64,000 nt of DNA from an uncultured Pelagibacteraceae bacterium (GCA_902566315.1 CACFIL010000002.1:62001-126000); one strand, 5' to 3'; numbered from the stretch's first letter, positions 17,749 through 27,209 are shown. Notes: generated by a model from the sequence alone, not told the origin. Translations and numbers: made by a program.

Positions 17749-18939
17749 TTACCTAGCTTTTTTAATGGATGCTAGAGTAATTTCCTTTATTTCCTCTAAA
17801 CTTGCTTTTTTAGGGTTTTGTCCATAGGCTTGATCTTTCATTGATTTTTCAGCAATTCTATCAACACAATCTTCAGGTACACCAATTTCGCTTAAACTTT
17901 TTGGAATTTTAATTCTATCAAGAATGTTTTCAATGTTTGATATAAATGCATCTACAGAATGATCTTTAAATTGCATAGCCTCTGACATTCTTTTAACTTT
18001 TTCTTCCATACCTGGTAGATTATATTTTAAAACTACAGGCAATATTATTGCATTCGTTAGTCCGTGATGAGTATTGTATTCGGCTCCAACCATATGAGCA
18101 ATAGCATGTACTAATCCTAAACCTTTTAAAAAAGAAATTCCTGCTAAACAAGATCCAACATGCATTCCACCTCTAGCAACTATATTGCTAGGATCTTCTA
18201 CAGCTGTGACTAAAGATTTTGATATCAAAGATAAACCTTCTAAAGCCGCGCCATCACACATTGGATTGAAACCAGGAACGCAATAACCCTCTATACCATG
18301 GATTAAAGCATCTGCACCAGTCCATGCCGTTAAATTTGCTGGCAATCCAATAGTTAGTTCTGGATCTAACAATGCTAAGGAAGGTCTAACATCTGGATGC
18401 CACATACAAAATTTCATGCCTTCTTTTAAATAAGTAACCATAGCTGAAATTTCTGTTTCAGCTCCAGTTCCAGCAGTTGTTGGAATAGTTATAATTTTTG
18501 GGAATGGGTTATCCTTGCTAATTATAGGCGGAGTTAATTCAAACTCAAAATCTCTTAATGGAACGTCATTGTTTGCTGTGAGGCAAATTAATTTTCCTCC
18601 ATCCATGGCACTGCCTCCACCGATTGCAATTATAGCATCATGGTTTCCATCTTTAAATTTACTAACACCATTTGAAACCTCATCTTCTCTTGGATTTGGA
18701 GATATATCAAAAAATAGATCTGATTTTACATCAGAACTTTTTAAATAATTTTGTAAATTTTCAATAAATGGTAATTTTGGACTCCCTTTATCTGTAACTA
18801 TTAACGGATTTTTAATATTTAAATTATTACAAATACTTCCTATTTCTTTCAATCTGCCTGGACCGTATGCAATATTAGTCGGAAACGTCCAATCTTGATT
18901 GGATAGAATATCAGTTTCGTTAAGTTTAAAACTTTGCAT
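17749..18939 (-). CDS. Iron-containing alcohol dehydrogenase
   Basis: A group III (Fe-dependent) alcohol dehydrogenase of 396 residues. The NAD-binding GGGS motif is at 107-110 with SAMDGGK after it. The metal ligands expected in the family are visible: D210 and H214 (GADALIHGIEGY), H278 (GLVHAIAH) and a histidine at 291/292 (YNTHHGL). It opens the minus-strand set with the amidase after 12 bases. The region before it, shared with the divergent DMT permease gene, is only 36 bases. Substrate not predictable from motifs. Confidence 0.9.
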   Translation of the reverse strand: MQSFKLNETDILSNQDWTFPTNIAYGPGRLKEIGSICNNLNIKNPLIVTDKGSPKLPFIENLQNYLKSSDVKSDLFFDISPNPREDEVSNGVSKFKDGNHDAIIAIGGGSAMDGGKLICLTANNDVPLRDFEFELTPPIISKDNPFPKIITIPTTAGTGAETEISAMVTYLKEGMKFCMWHPDVRPSLALLDPELTIGLPANLTAWTGADALIHGIEGYCVPGFNPMCDGAALEGLSLISKSLVTAVEDPSNIVARGGMHVGSCLAGISFLKGLGLVHAIAHMVGAEYNTHHGLTNAIILPVVLKYNLPGMEEKVKRMSEAMQFKDHSVDAFISNIENILDRIKIPKSLSEIGVPEDCVDRIAEKSMKDQAYGQNPKKASLEEIKEITLASIKKAR

Positions 18940-18975
18940 TTCTTTTATAAAGTATACAATTTTAAAAAATTATAA

Positions 18976-19908
18976 ATGAATATTTTGTCTGAGAATACAG
19001 ATTTAAAAAAAACATATTTAGCAATAGTTACGATGCTCTTAGCAATTCTCTGTGTGGATATGTATATGGTAGTAATAAAGTTTTTAGGAAATGAATATAC
19101 TGTAATTCAGTTAGCAGTATTCAGAAATATAGCTGGGGTAATTCCTCTATTTATACTTATTTTATTTACTAAAGAGCACATTTCAGTTTTTAGAAACCTA
19201 AACAACAAATTCATTGTCTTAAGTTTTTTTAGAGGTTTGGCTTTCTTATCGATGAATATATTTATATTTATTTCTGTTATTAATTTAGAATTTGCTACCG
19301 CTATGGTTCTTACATTTTCTTCGCCATTTTTCATTGTAATTTTATCAATAATTTTTTTAAAGGATAAAGTTGGTATTTATAGATGGTCTGCAATTTTTAT
19401 AGGTTTTTTTGGAGTAGTTTTAATTGTTCAGCCAGGAAGTGATATATTTAGTTTTTATTCAATATTTCCTATTCTAACTGCGATTGCTTGGGCATTAAGT
19501 GTGATAATTTTAAAATTTATACCGGATGGTCACTCAACAGCAAAAATTCAATTATACACTTTAATATTTAATGTAATTGGTGGTGTTGTGCTGTTTTTAA
19601 TAACTACTGGACATGCAGAAATAAAAAGTGCCCAAGATTTTTTTCTTATGACATTGACTGGTATTCTTGGAGGTACTGCAGCAATACTTTTTATCTATTC
19701 TTATAGATTAATCTCTGCAAGTAAGATGGCTTCGTTTGAATATTTTGGTATTCCTTCATCATTTATTTTAGGTTGGTTATTTTTTAATGAGGCTCCTTGG
19801 GAACAATTATTTCCAGGAGTTTTTGTAATTGTGTTTGCTGGAATGATTATAATTTGGAGAGATAAAGTAAAACAAAAAAAAACTAAAGTGAGTAGAGAAA
19901 TTAACTAG
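18976..19908 (+). CDS. DMT superfamily (EamA) permease
   Basis: An inner-membrane protein of 310 residues with about ten hydrophobic segments and two EamA repeats. The loop VFRNIAGVIPLFILILFTK and the segment IFLKDKVGIYRWSAIFIGF are close in style to the permease at 37102-38052, so these two appear to be the closest relatives among the five DMT genes here. It converges on the ProV gene and overlaps it tail to tail by eight bases, which leaves no room for a terminator. Substrate unknown. Confidence 0.85.
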   Translation: MNILSENTDLKKTYLAIVTMLLAILCVDMYMVVIKFLGNEYTVIQLAVFRNIAGVIPLFILILFTKEHISVFRNLNNKFIVLSFFRGLAFLSMNIFIFISVINLEFATAMVLTFSSPFFIVILSIIFLKDKVGIYRWSAIFIGFFGVVLIVQPGSDIFSFYSIFPILTAIAWALSVIILKFIPDGHSTAKIQLYTLIFNVIGGVVLFLITTGHAEIKSAQDFFLMTLTGILGGTAAILFIYSYRLISASKMASFEYFGIPSSFILGWLFFNEAPWEQLFPGVFVIVFAGMIIIWRDKVKQKKTKVSREIN

Positions 19909-20947
19909 CAGATTTCATTGATTTCATAACTATAGCTCTATCAATTTCACCAATAAGTTCACCTGTCTCACTATTTACCACTGGAAATTTCTGATCTGTG
20001 TCTACAAGTTTATCAATTAAAGTCTCTATTTTTGAATTGTGAGGGATATTATTTGATCCGTTTTCAAACATTTTTTTTGTATCATCACAACATTCTTCCC
20101 TCATTACTTTGCTTGCACTAAGGACTTTGTATTTTGGTACGTCTTCGCAAAAGTCTTTTACATATTGATCTTTGGGGTTAGCAACAATTTCTTCAGGTGT
20201 CCCTACTTGAGAAACTTCTCCATCTTTCATAATTGCTATATGATCACCCATTTTAATTGCCTCTAAGAAATCATGAGTAATAAATACCATTGTCTTTTGT
20301 AATTTTTCTTGAATCTTTAATAGTTCATCCTGCATTTCTCTTCTAATTAATGGATCTAAAGCTGAAAAAGGTTCATCAAAAATTAAAATTTCTGGATCTA
20401 CAGCTAATGCACGAGCTAAACCTACTCTTTGTTGCATTCCTCCTGATAGTTCTCTTGGATAATTATTATGCCAACCTTCCAAACCAACCATTTTTAAAAC
20501 TTCCATTGATTTTTCTACTCTATCATTTTTTTTATTTCCTCTAATCTCTAAACCATATCCAATATTCTCCACAACTGTTCTATGTGGAAATAAACCAAAA
20601 TGTTGAAAAACCATACTCATTTTATTTCTTCTTAAATCTAATAATTCTCTGCCACTCATTTTCGTTACATCAACATCATCCATTTTTACTGTTCCAGAAG
20701 TTGGTTCAATTAATCTTGAAATACATCTAACTAAGGTTGATTTTCCACTTCCCGATAAACCCATTACAACAAATGTCTCACCTTTCTCAATTGAAAAGCT
20801 TACATCTTTTACTGCAACCACATGTCCAGTTTTCTCTTGAACTTCTTTTATTGATAAACTTTTATCTAAATCTTTAATTATTCTTTGCTCGTCAGAACCA
20901 AATAATTTCCAAACATTTGAACACGTTATTTTTGGTTGATTATTCAT
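19901..20947 (-). CDS. proV: Glycine betaine/proline ABC transporter ATP-binding protein
   Basis: A 348-residue ATPase of the ProV/OpuAA type. The N-terminal segment (VWKLFGSDEQRIIK) is the family's own lead-in. Walker A GLSGSGKST is at 63-71, Q-loop FQHFGLFPHRTV, signature LSGGMQQR, Walker B ILIFDEPFSALDP and a switch His in ITHDFLEA. A C-terminal stretch with FPVVNSETGELIGEIDRA resembles a CBS-type osmosensing domain. It is transcribed away from the permease gene across 79 bases. A second ProV lies at 26184-27209, so the single fused permease may use one or both. Confidence 0.9.
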   Translation of the reverse strand: MNNQPKITCSNVWKLFGSDEQRIIKDLDKSLSIKEVQEKTGHVVAVKDVSFSIEKGETFVVMGLSGSGKSTLVRCISRLIEPTSGTVKMDDVDVTKMSGRELLDLRRNKMSMVFQHFGLFPHRTVVENIGYGLEIRGNKKNDRVEKSMEVLKMVGLEGWHNNYPRELSGGMQQRVGLARALAVDPEILIFDEPFSALDPLIRREMQDELLKIQEKLQKTMVFITHDFLEAIKMGDHIAIMKDGEVSQVGTPEEIVANPKDQYVKDFCEDVPKYKVLSASKVMREECCDDTKKMFENGSNNIPHNSKIETLIDKLVDTDQKFPVVNSETGELIGEIDRAIVMKSMKSAS

Positions 20948-20951
20948 ATTT

Positions 20952-20965
20952 TGTTATTTTAATAA
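20952..20965. promoter_or_regulatory. Inverted repeat in the proV/proW divergent region
   Basis: GTTATT, two T, AATAAC forms a perfect 14-base dyad in the 79-base gap between the divergent ProV and ProW genes. It could be an operator, but the region is almost entirely A and T, where such dyads arise by chance. Confidence 0.25.
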
Positions 20966-21026
20966 CACAAAAATAGACAATATTTTTCTTTAAAAGTAAA
21001 ATTATTTATTTTAAATTTTAGATAAT

Positions 21027-23144
21027 ATGTCTTCTGAAGTAGCAAGTATTCAAGGAAAGCCAAATTCATCAAAAAATATAATTACATATTCTGTAATCTT
21101 AATAACATTTTTAGTTGCACTGTGGTTGTCTTTTCAAAGCGATGGTCCTTCAAAAATGCCAAAGGTCGTCACTGACCAATTTACATTTACAGCATGGGTT
21201 AATGAAGGTGAAGATTATTTAAAGAAAAATTATAGATGGATTACGAAAATAATAGCCAGTTATATTAAAAATGTCTATTACTTTGTTGAAGATTTCCTTA
21301 TCGACTCACCTTGGCTATTAATTGCAGCATTAATATTTTTGCCTTGCTTAATTGCAGGTGGTTTAAGATTAGGATTGTACTCTTTATTTGTTATTTATTT
21401 TTGGGGTGCAACAGGAATGTGGGAACCATCCCTGCAAACGGTAGCATTGATGGGTTTATCAGTTTTACTATGTGTCGTAGTTGGAGTGACTCTAGGTGTG
21501 CTTTGTTCACAAAGTGACAGATTTGAAAATTTTATGAAGCCTATTTTAGATACCATGCAAGTAATGCCTGCATTTGTTTATCTTTTTCCAGCTCTTTTCT
21601 TTTTTGGAATTGGAGGAGCTCCAGCAATTTTAGCCACAATGATTTACTCTATGCCTCCAATCATAAGATTAACAAATACCGGTATAAGACAAGTTTCAGC
21701 AGAAACAATAGAATCTGCAACCTCTTTTGGATCAAGTAAGTTACAACTGCTATTTAAAATTAAAATTCCACTTTCACTTCCAAGTATAATGATGGGAATT
21801 AATCAGGTGATAATGATGGCTTTAGCGCTTGTAGTTTTAGCATGTTTTATTGGAGCTGAAGGAATTGGTGGTCAAGTTTGGCAAGCAATTAGAAGACTTG
21901 ATGTTGGGTGGGCAATGGAAGGAGGACTTTGTATTCTTTTCATGGCAATAATGTTTGATAGATTTAGTATGTCATTTAGCAAAACAAAACAAATACTTCC
22001 ATCGAATGTTCAAAAACTTTATTTACTCCCACAATCTTGGGAAAAATTTGCAATAGTAAGAATTATAGAAAAGCCTTTAGAATTTTTAGCTGGTTTAATT
22101 AATTTTGTTTGTACAAATTTAACAAAATTTATTGCGTATGTATTTGAATTTTGTGTTTCTTTAGCAAATAAAGAAACAGCAAGAGATATTGGTGAAATAA
22201 TTTCTAGAAGATATTATATAATACCTTCTTTTTTACTTGTTCTGACTATTTCATTCGTTGACTCTTATATGGTAAGTATAGGATCATTTCCTGAAGAGTG
22301 GAGATTGTCTATTAGGCAGCCGATTTCTAGTAGTGTAGAATCTTTAACTGTTAATCCTAGTTTTATTGCATTTACAAAAGCTCTTAGGGGATTTGTATAT
22401 CTTAAACTCTTAAGACCACTTGATATATTCTTAACTCATGTGCCATGGTGGTATACATTAGGGGTATTTGCAGCAATTGGATATTTTACTGTCGGTATTA
22501 GATTTGCAATTATTACAGCAATATTATTACTTTTCATTGGTGCTTGTGGGATATGGCCACAATCAATGATAACACTATCATCTGTTTTAGTGTCTGTAGC
22601 TTTATGCTTTATAATTGGAGTTCCTCTTGGAATAATTGCCTCTTATAATGAGAGATTTAGAAATGTTCAAAACGTGGTTTTGGATGCCATGCAGACTTTA
22701 CCTTACTTCTGTTATTTAATTCCTGTTTTAATGTTTTTTGGAGGAGGAATAGTATCTGCAGTACTTGCAACAGTTATATACTCTATACCACCCATCATTC
22801 GATTAACATCTTTAGGTTTAACTCAAGTATCTGGGACTTACTCAGAGGTTTCACGTTCATTTGGTGGTACTTTATTGCAAACTCTAAATAAAATTAAATT
22901 TCCATTAGCTATTCCAAGTTTAGTTATTGGATTTAATCAAACAGTAATTATGGCTTTCGCAATGCAGATTGTTACACCTTTAATTGGTGGAAAAGGATTA
23001 GGTTTGGAAGTATTTAATGGATTAGCAAGATCTGATACCGGTAGAGGGTTGGCAGCAGGTATAGGAATTGTATTATTAGCAATAATTATAGACAGAATTT
23101 CACTTGCTTGGACTAAAAAACAGAGAGAAGCTCTAGGTTTATAA
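21027..23144 (+). CDS. proW: Glycine betaine/proline ABC transporter permease, fused double-length
   Basis: A 705-residue inner-membrane protein made of two ProW-like permease domains in one chain. The first repeat has DTMQVMPAFVYLFPALFFFG then PPIIRLTNTGIRQV; the second has DAMQTLPYFCYLIPVLMFFG then PPIIRLTSLGLTQV, so the internal duplication is seen directly. Each half carries its own ATPase-coupling loop. Single-domain ProW is usually 280-350 residues and works as a homodimer; here one polypeptide probably forms the whole channel. ProX lies 89 bases downstream and ProV is divergent upstream. Confidence 0.92.
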   Translation: MSSEVASIQGKPNSSKNIITYSVILITFLVALWLSFQSDGPSKMPKVVTDQFTFTAWVNEGEDYLKKNYRWITKIIASYIKNVYYFVEDFLIDSPWLLIAALIFLPCLIAGGLRLGLYSLFVIYFWGATGMWEPSLQTVALMGLSVLLCVVVGVTLGVLCSQSDRFENFMKPILDTMQVMPAFVYLFPALFFFGIGGAPAILATMIYSMPPIIRLTNTGIRQVSAETIESATSFGSSKLQLLFKIKIPLSLPSIMMGINQVIMMALALVVLACFIGAEGIGGQVWQAIRRLDVGWAMEGGLCILFMAIMFDRFSMSFSKTKQILPSNVQKLYLLPQSWEKFAIVRIIEKPLEFLAGLINFVCTNLTKFIAYVFEFCVSLANKETARDIGEIISRRYYIIPSFLLVLTISFVDSYMVSIGSFPEEWRLSIRQPISSSVESLTVNPSFIAFTKALRGFVYLKLLRPLDIFLTHVPWWYTLGVFAAIGYFTVGIRFAIITAILLLFIGACGIWPQSMITLSSVLVSVALCFIIGVPLGIIASYNERFRNVQNVVLDAMQTLPYFCYLIPVLMFFGGGIVSAVLATVIYSIPPIIRLTSLGLTQVSGTYSEVSRSFGGTLLQTLNKIKFPLAIPSLVIGFNQTVIMAFAMQIVTPLIGGKGLGLEVFNGLARSDTGRGLAAGIGIVLLAIIIDRISLAWTKKQREALGL

Positions 23145-23171
23145 GTCAAGTAAAAGCATCATTATTCACAG

Positions 23172-23201
23172 TTTACAAACTAGTAATTTTTGTTTTAGAA
23201 T
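23172..23201 (+). promoter_or_regulatory. Candidate promoter for the glycine betaine binding protein
   Basis: TTTACA (23172-23177) and TAGAAT (23196-23201) are 18 bases apart, an acceptable sigma-70 type -35/-10 pair, 32 bases before the proX ATG. GAGAGGAAA forms the ribosome site. A separate promoter would let the binding protein be made in excess of the permease. No transcript data, so low confidence. Confidence 0.35.
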
Positions 23202-23233
23202 AAGATTTTAATTAATTAAAAGAGAGGAAATAA

Positions 23234-24244
23234 ATGAGGTTATCAAAAACAATATCAGCTCTATTTTTGTCTTTCGTAATTTTACTTGCTAGTCTTACTC
23301 AGGCAAATGCAAAAAGATTACATGCTGCTATTGCTGACTGGACAGGTGGAATAATCACTTGTGAAGTTGCAGTAGCAATTCTTGAACGAGAAATGGGCTA
23401 TAAAATTAAACAAACAGTTTTCCCGTCTGGTACTGGATTATGGGAAGCAATTGCAGCTGGAGAACTTGATTTCGCTTGCGAGAGTTGGCCAAGTTATGCA
23501 GAGGCAGACGATGTAATGTTTAATGAAGATTTAATTTATGACGGCAAAGTAGTAAAGTCTTATAAAGGAGATGGAACAGTTGATCTTTTAGGAACTACTG
23601 GAATTATCGGTATGTCAGATTACTGGATACCTAGATATGCTGCAGAAGAAATGGGCATTAAAACTTGGAGAGACCTAAACAAACATAAAGCTAAATTTGC
23701 AACTATTGAAACAGGCGGTAAAGGAAGATTAATTGGATGTCCTGTAGCTGGTTGGAACTGTCATGACCAAAAAAGACTTGATCTTTTAGGAATTGATTTC
23801 CAAGCAGATGAGCTAGGTACTGAAGCGGCTGCAATTGCAGAAGCAAAAGCTGCTTACATGAGAAAAGAGCCGTTCTTGTTATACTTATGGTCACCACACT
23901 GGTTCTTTGGTGAGTTTGACATGGTAGGAGTTCAACTTCCTGAATACAAAACTTGTGCAGGAGACACATTTACTGAAGCAAACAACTGGAAAACTTGCGG
24001 TACAGATGGATGGCCAGCAACTGGTTGGGATAAAGATTACACTATGAATTATGGAAATCCTGACACATTTGCTAAACCAGAACATGCTAAAGCAAAAGCT
24101 TTTTTTGAAAGAATGAAATTAGAAAACTTAGACCAAGCTAAGATGCTTGTTGAAGTTGACATCAAAAAAAGAGACGTTAAAGAAGTTGTAAATGAGTGGT
24201 TAGACAACAATCCAGATAAATGGAAAAGTTGGTTACCTAACTAA
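23234..24244 (+). CDS. proX: Glycine betaine-type ABC transporter substrate-binding protein
   Basis: A 336-residue periplasmic binding protein (OpuAC/ProX family). The signal peptide runs to about residue 26 (ending TQANA). Several aromatic segments that could line the quaternary-ammonium pocket are present: ADWTGGIITCEVAVAIL, CESWPSYAEADD and LWSPHWFFGEFDM. The SAR11 homolog is known as a broad, high-affinity transporter of glycine betaine and related osmolytes, so carnitine and gamma-butyrobetaine are plausible ligands here. It has its own possible promoter, a good ribosome site and a strong terminator right after the stop. Confidence 0.9.
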   Translation: MRLSKTISALFLSFVILLASLTQANAKRLHAAIADWTGGIITCEVAVAILEREMGYKIKQTVFPSGTGLWEAIAAGELDFACESWPSYAEADDVMFNEDLIYDGKVVKSYKGDGTVDLLGTTGIIGMSDYWIPRYAAEEMGIKTWRDLNKHKAKFATIETGGKGRLIGCPVAGWNCHDQKRLDLLGIDFQADELGTEAAAIAEAKAAYMRKEPFLLYLWSPHWFFGEFDMVGVQLPEYKTCAGDTFTEANNWKTCGTDGWPATGWDKDYTMNYGNPDTFAKPEHAKAKAFFERMKLENLDQAKMLVEVDIKKRDVKEVVNEWLDNNPDKWKSWLPN

Positions 24245-24268
24245 TAATTAAACTTCAAAAAAATAATT

Positions 24269-24300
24269 AAGGGCTTTGTGGAAACAGAGCCCTTTTTTTT
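24269..24300 (+). terminator. Intrinsic terminator after proX
   Basis: AAGGGCTTTG, loop TGGAAA, then CAGAGCCCTT form a ten-pair stem with one T-G wobble (24269-24278 with 24285-24294), followed by a run of T to 24300. It ends the binding-protein transcript 25 bases after its stop codon and sits directly before the GDPD start codon. Confidence 0.92.
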
Positions 24301-24302
24301 AC

Positions 24303-24941
24303 ATGCATATAATACATAGAGGAATTGTAAATAAGAGTTACAAAGAAAACTGCTTAGAGTCTTTTCGAGCATCATTTAAAAAAAGATTTGGGATTGAAAC
24401 AGATATTCATTCAACCAAAGATAAAAAGTTTGTATGCTTTCATGATTTTACTTTAAAGAGAATTTTTAAAATAAGCAAAAGTATCAAAAATATTAATTAT
24501 GAAGATCTAAAAAAAATTAAAAATAAAAACTTTCAAATACCACCATTAAAAGAGGTTCTAAAAATTTCAAAAAAAAAATTTCCTATCTTTATTGAAATAA
24601 AGCCATTATTTAATAAAGAACTTTTATCTAATTTGATTAAAGAAACTAGAAGTTTTAAAAAATGTACTTTTATCTCTTTTAAACATGAAAATATCTATAA
24701 TCTTCTTAAACTTAACTCAAAACTATCAGTAGGTTTATCTTTTTCCAACAAATCTAGCATAAAATCTATTTTAAAAAGTAGCCTAAACAAAAAAATAAAA
24801 TATCTAATATTAGATAAAAAGTTTTTAAATAGTCGAAGAATACAAATAATTAATAAAGAGAAATATTATTACACGATTAAAAACAAAAAGGAATTTTTGA
24901 AATATGAAAAAGATAACAATCTTATATTTGAAAACTTATGA
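24303..24941 (+). CDS. Glycerophosphodiester phosphodiesterase-like protein
   Basis: A 212-residue GDPD-family protein. The family motifs are present: IIHRG at residues 3-7, GIETDIHSTKD with the E-x-D pair, FHDFTL, and FIEIKP. It would split glycerophosphodiesters such as glycerophosphocholine into glycerol-3-phosphate and an alcohol, which could supply choline. I start it at the ATG at 24303; a GTG at 24276 lies in the stem of the proX terminator and would add nine residues of no family resemblance. The chain is very Lys-rich and short compared with usual ~240-residue GDPDs. It overlaps the convergent dioxygenase gene by six bases. Confidence 0.75.
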   Translation: MHIIHRGIVNKSYKENCLESFRASFKKRFGIETDIHSTKDKKFVCFHDFTLKRIFKISKSIKNINYEDLKKIKNKNFQIPPLKEVLKISKKKFPIFIEIKPLFNKELLSNLIKETRSFKKCTFISFKHENIYNLLKLNSKLSVGLSFSNKSSIKSILKSSLNKKIKYLILDKKFLNSRRIQIINKEKYYYTIKNKKEFLKYEKDNNLIFENL

Positions 24942-26069
24942 TTTATATTTTTTAAGATATTCCAATCTTCCAAGTATTTCATCTCTATCTAAATAATATC
25001 CTTGAAGATGACGATGACCTGAATTTGGGTCAAAAGCAGTTCTGCCGTGTAAAACACGCCTATTATTAAAAGAAAATATGTCTCCAGGTCCTAATCTAAA
25101 TTTAATCTGAAACTTATCATCGTGTAGAAGATTTCCAAATCTATGGTGGGCTTTATAAACTTTATCCATTTTATCTGGATGACAATCTAAAGCATCCATC
25201 GTTGCAACACTAAATCTAATATCATGAAAATCTTTATCTTTTGTTAAACTAATTGCGGGTGCATGATAGCTTCTGTGAGATTCTTGAGTATAATCTTTAT
25301 CTCTAAATTTAAGAGGCACAGAAACCAGTGTCTCAAATATATCTTTTTCATTTTGTCTTAGATAATCGGCTACAGCAAACCCATCGATTGCTGAAGAATC
25401 TCCACCATTTGCATCATTTACTAAACAATGCAAAAACTGATAACCAGGTGGTAATTCAAACCAAGGTAAATCCATATGATTTCTTAAAGCATGCGCCGTG
25501 TATGCAGAATTATTTGGTTTTGGAATATTTATTACCTCAAAAGGGGTTTTAAAAAATGTTTCTCTGACATGGCTTATTCGATGAAGAATTTTAAAGCCTG
25601 ATTTTTTTTCTGTTGGTGAGTTTTTAACTATGGCAATACCTTTATGATGTAATAGTTCAAGCCATTTTATTAAACCTTCATCAGAGTCAATTACTTCATC
25701 ATGCTCAATGCATATACTTTCAAAATTATTTTTTAAGTTATTATCCCAAAGTTGATAAGGAGATATATATTTTTGTTTATTTTTGATTGTATAGCAATTT
25801 TCTCTTAACCATTTTGGGTCATAATAACTTATGTGTTCTCCCTCACTCCACTCAATTTCTAATTTACCATCATCATTAAGAGAGTATTTTTTAGGATTTA
25901 TATCTTTAGAAACTTCTAAAATATTAAACATTCTATGTCGTGAATCTTTGTCATGCGCGGTTGGACAATTATCTCTTAGCCACATATAATTGAATTTACT
26001 CTCCTCCCCATCATTCCAAATAATTTGAAGGTAAGTGCTATTTTTTGAGATTTTAGAAATTGAATTCAT
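24936..26069 (-). CDS. Gamma-butyrobetaine dioxygenase
   Basis: A 377-residue Fe(II)/2-oxoglutarate oxygenase of the BBOX/TMLH family. It hydroxylates gamma-butyrobetaine to L-carnitine. An N-terminal DUF971-like domain (YMWLRDNCPTAHD) precedes the catalytic domain. The iron facial triad is H198-x-D200 (LRNHMDLPW) and H341 (RVLHGRTAFD), with R353 for 2-oxoglutarate, spaced as in the 387-residue human enzyme. Trimethyllysine dioxygenase is the close alternative. The carnitine dehydrogenase gene at 30724-31668 favours the BBOX call. It is a single gene, divergent from the second ProV. Confidence 0.88.
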   Translation of the reverse strand: MNSISKISKNSTYLQIIWNDGEESKFNYMWLRDNCPTAHDKDSRHRMFNILEVSKDINPKKYSLNDDGKLEIEWSEGEHISYYDPKWLRENCYTIKNKQKYISPYQLWDNNLKNNFESICIEHDEVIDSDEGLIKWLELLHHKGIAIVKNSPTEKKSGFKILHRISHVRETFFKTPFEVINIPKPNNSAYTAHALRNHMDLPWFELPPGYQFLHCLVNDANGGDSSAIDGFAVADYLRQNEKDIFETLVSVPLKFRDKDYTQESHRSYHAPAISLTKDKDFHDIRFSVATMDALDCHPDKMDKVYKAHHRFGNLLHDDKFQIKFRLGPGDIFSFNNRRVLHGRTAFDPNSGHRHLQGYYLDRDEILGRLEYLKKYKS

Positions 26070-26183
26070 GATAAATAATTATATAAAATGGTAAAAATTT
26101 CAATTCAATTAATGGTTGAAAGCTTTTTATTTATTTAATTGTAGGTTTGCTTTGATGCATTAAAAGAATTAGACTTTTAAAAA

Positions 26184-27209
26184 ATGTCAAAAATTGAAAT
26201 CAATAATGTATATAAAATTTTTGGACCTAAACCATCCAGCGTTCTTAAAATGGTTCAAGAGGGTGCTACAAAAGAGGATGTTTTAGAGCAAACTGGGCAC
26301 ACAGTTGGATTAGATAATGTGTCATTAAAAATTGAGGAAGGAGAAACCTTTGTGTGCATGGGTTTATCTGGATCTGGTAAATCTACGCTAATAAGACATT
26401 TAAATAGATTGATAGAACCTACTTCTGGGGAAATTTTAGTTGAAGGCAAGGATGTTACCACTCTCAATAAAGAGCAACTAATTGAATTTAGAAGGCAAAA
26501 AATGAGTATGGTATTTCAAAGGTTTGGCTTGTTCCCGCATAAGACAGTTTTACAAAACGTTGGTTACGGACTTGAAATGCAAGGCGTGGAAATTGAAAAA
26601 AGAAATGCTACTGCAATGGAGAAAATTGAGTCTGTAGGTTTGTCTGGATTTGAAAATCAATATCCAGCTCAACTATCTGGGGGAATGCAGCAACGAGTAG
26701 GACTTGCAAGAGCTTTAGCCACTGATACTGACATTATGCTTATGGACGAAGCTTTTTCAGCATTAGATCCATTGATAAGAAGTGACATGCAAAAACAATT
26801 GATAGATCTCCAAGCAGAATTAAAAAAAACCATAGTGTTTATTACTCATGATCTTGATGAGTCACTTCGATTAGGTGATCATATTGGAATTTTAAATGCT
26901 GGAAAACTTGTGCAAGTAGGAACTCCAGTAGAAATTATAATGAACCCGGCAGATGAATATGTTGAGGCATTTGTAAAAGATGTAAACAGAACAAAAGTTA
27001 TAAAAGCAAAAATTATAATGAAACCTATTAATCAATCAGATGGTATAGATAAATCAAACCTGATTAAAGTTGAAGAAGATCAATTTATCGAGGAATTTCT
27101 ACCTCAAGTTGTTTGTAGTAATTCCAATTGCGAAGTTGTCGATAAACAAGGAAACGCTAAAGGTTATATCTCAAATAAAGAATTACAAGAATCGCTGAGA
27201 AGCTCATAA
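26184..27209 (+). CDS. proV: Glycine betaine/proline ABC transporter ATP-binding protein (second copy)
   Basis: A 341-residue ProV-type ATPase with all motifs intact: Walker A GLSGSGKST, FQRFGLFPHKTV, LSGGMQQR, and Walker B DIMLMDEAFSALDP, the wording found in E. coli ProV. The C-terminus (QVVCSNSNCEVVDKQGNAKG) is a shortened CBS-like region. No permease or binding protein is adjacent; the only ones are at 21027-24244. It leads a three-gene set with a dioxygenase and an SDR, and is divergent from gamma-butyrobetaine dioxygenase across 114 bases. It may pair with one half of the fused permease or replace the first ATPase in carnitine-type growth. Confidence 0.88.
   Translation: MSKIEINNVYKIFGPKPSSVLKMVQEGATKEDVLEQTGHTVGLDNVSLKIEEGETFVCMGLSGSGKSTLIRHLNRLIEPTSGEILVEGKDVTTLNKEQLIEFRRQKMSMVFQRFGLFPHKTVLQNVGYGLEMQGVEIEKRNATAMEKIESVGLSGFENQYPAQLSGGMQQRVGLARALATDTDIMLMDEAFSALDPLIRSDMQKQLIDLQAELKKTIVFITHDLDESLRLGDHIGILNAGKLVQVGTPVEIIMNPADEYVEAFVKDVNRTKVIKAKIIMKPINQSDGIDKSNLIKVEEDQFIEEFLPQVVCSNSNCEVVDKQGNAKGYISNKELQESLRSS

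Noticed and set aside
19901..19908. Eight-base tail-to-tail overlap of the DMT and ProV genes as a possible assembly error.
   Set aside because: Similar tight convergent ends occur at 24936-24941, 28871/28876 and 14426/14435, so it fits the genome style.
24276..24302. GTG start giving the GDPD-like protein nine extra residues.
   Set aside because: It lies in the stem of the proX terminator, and the family motif IIHRG begins right after the ATG at 24303.
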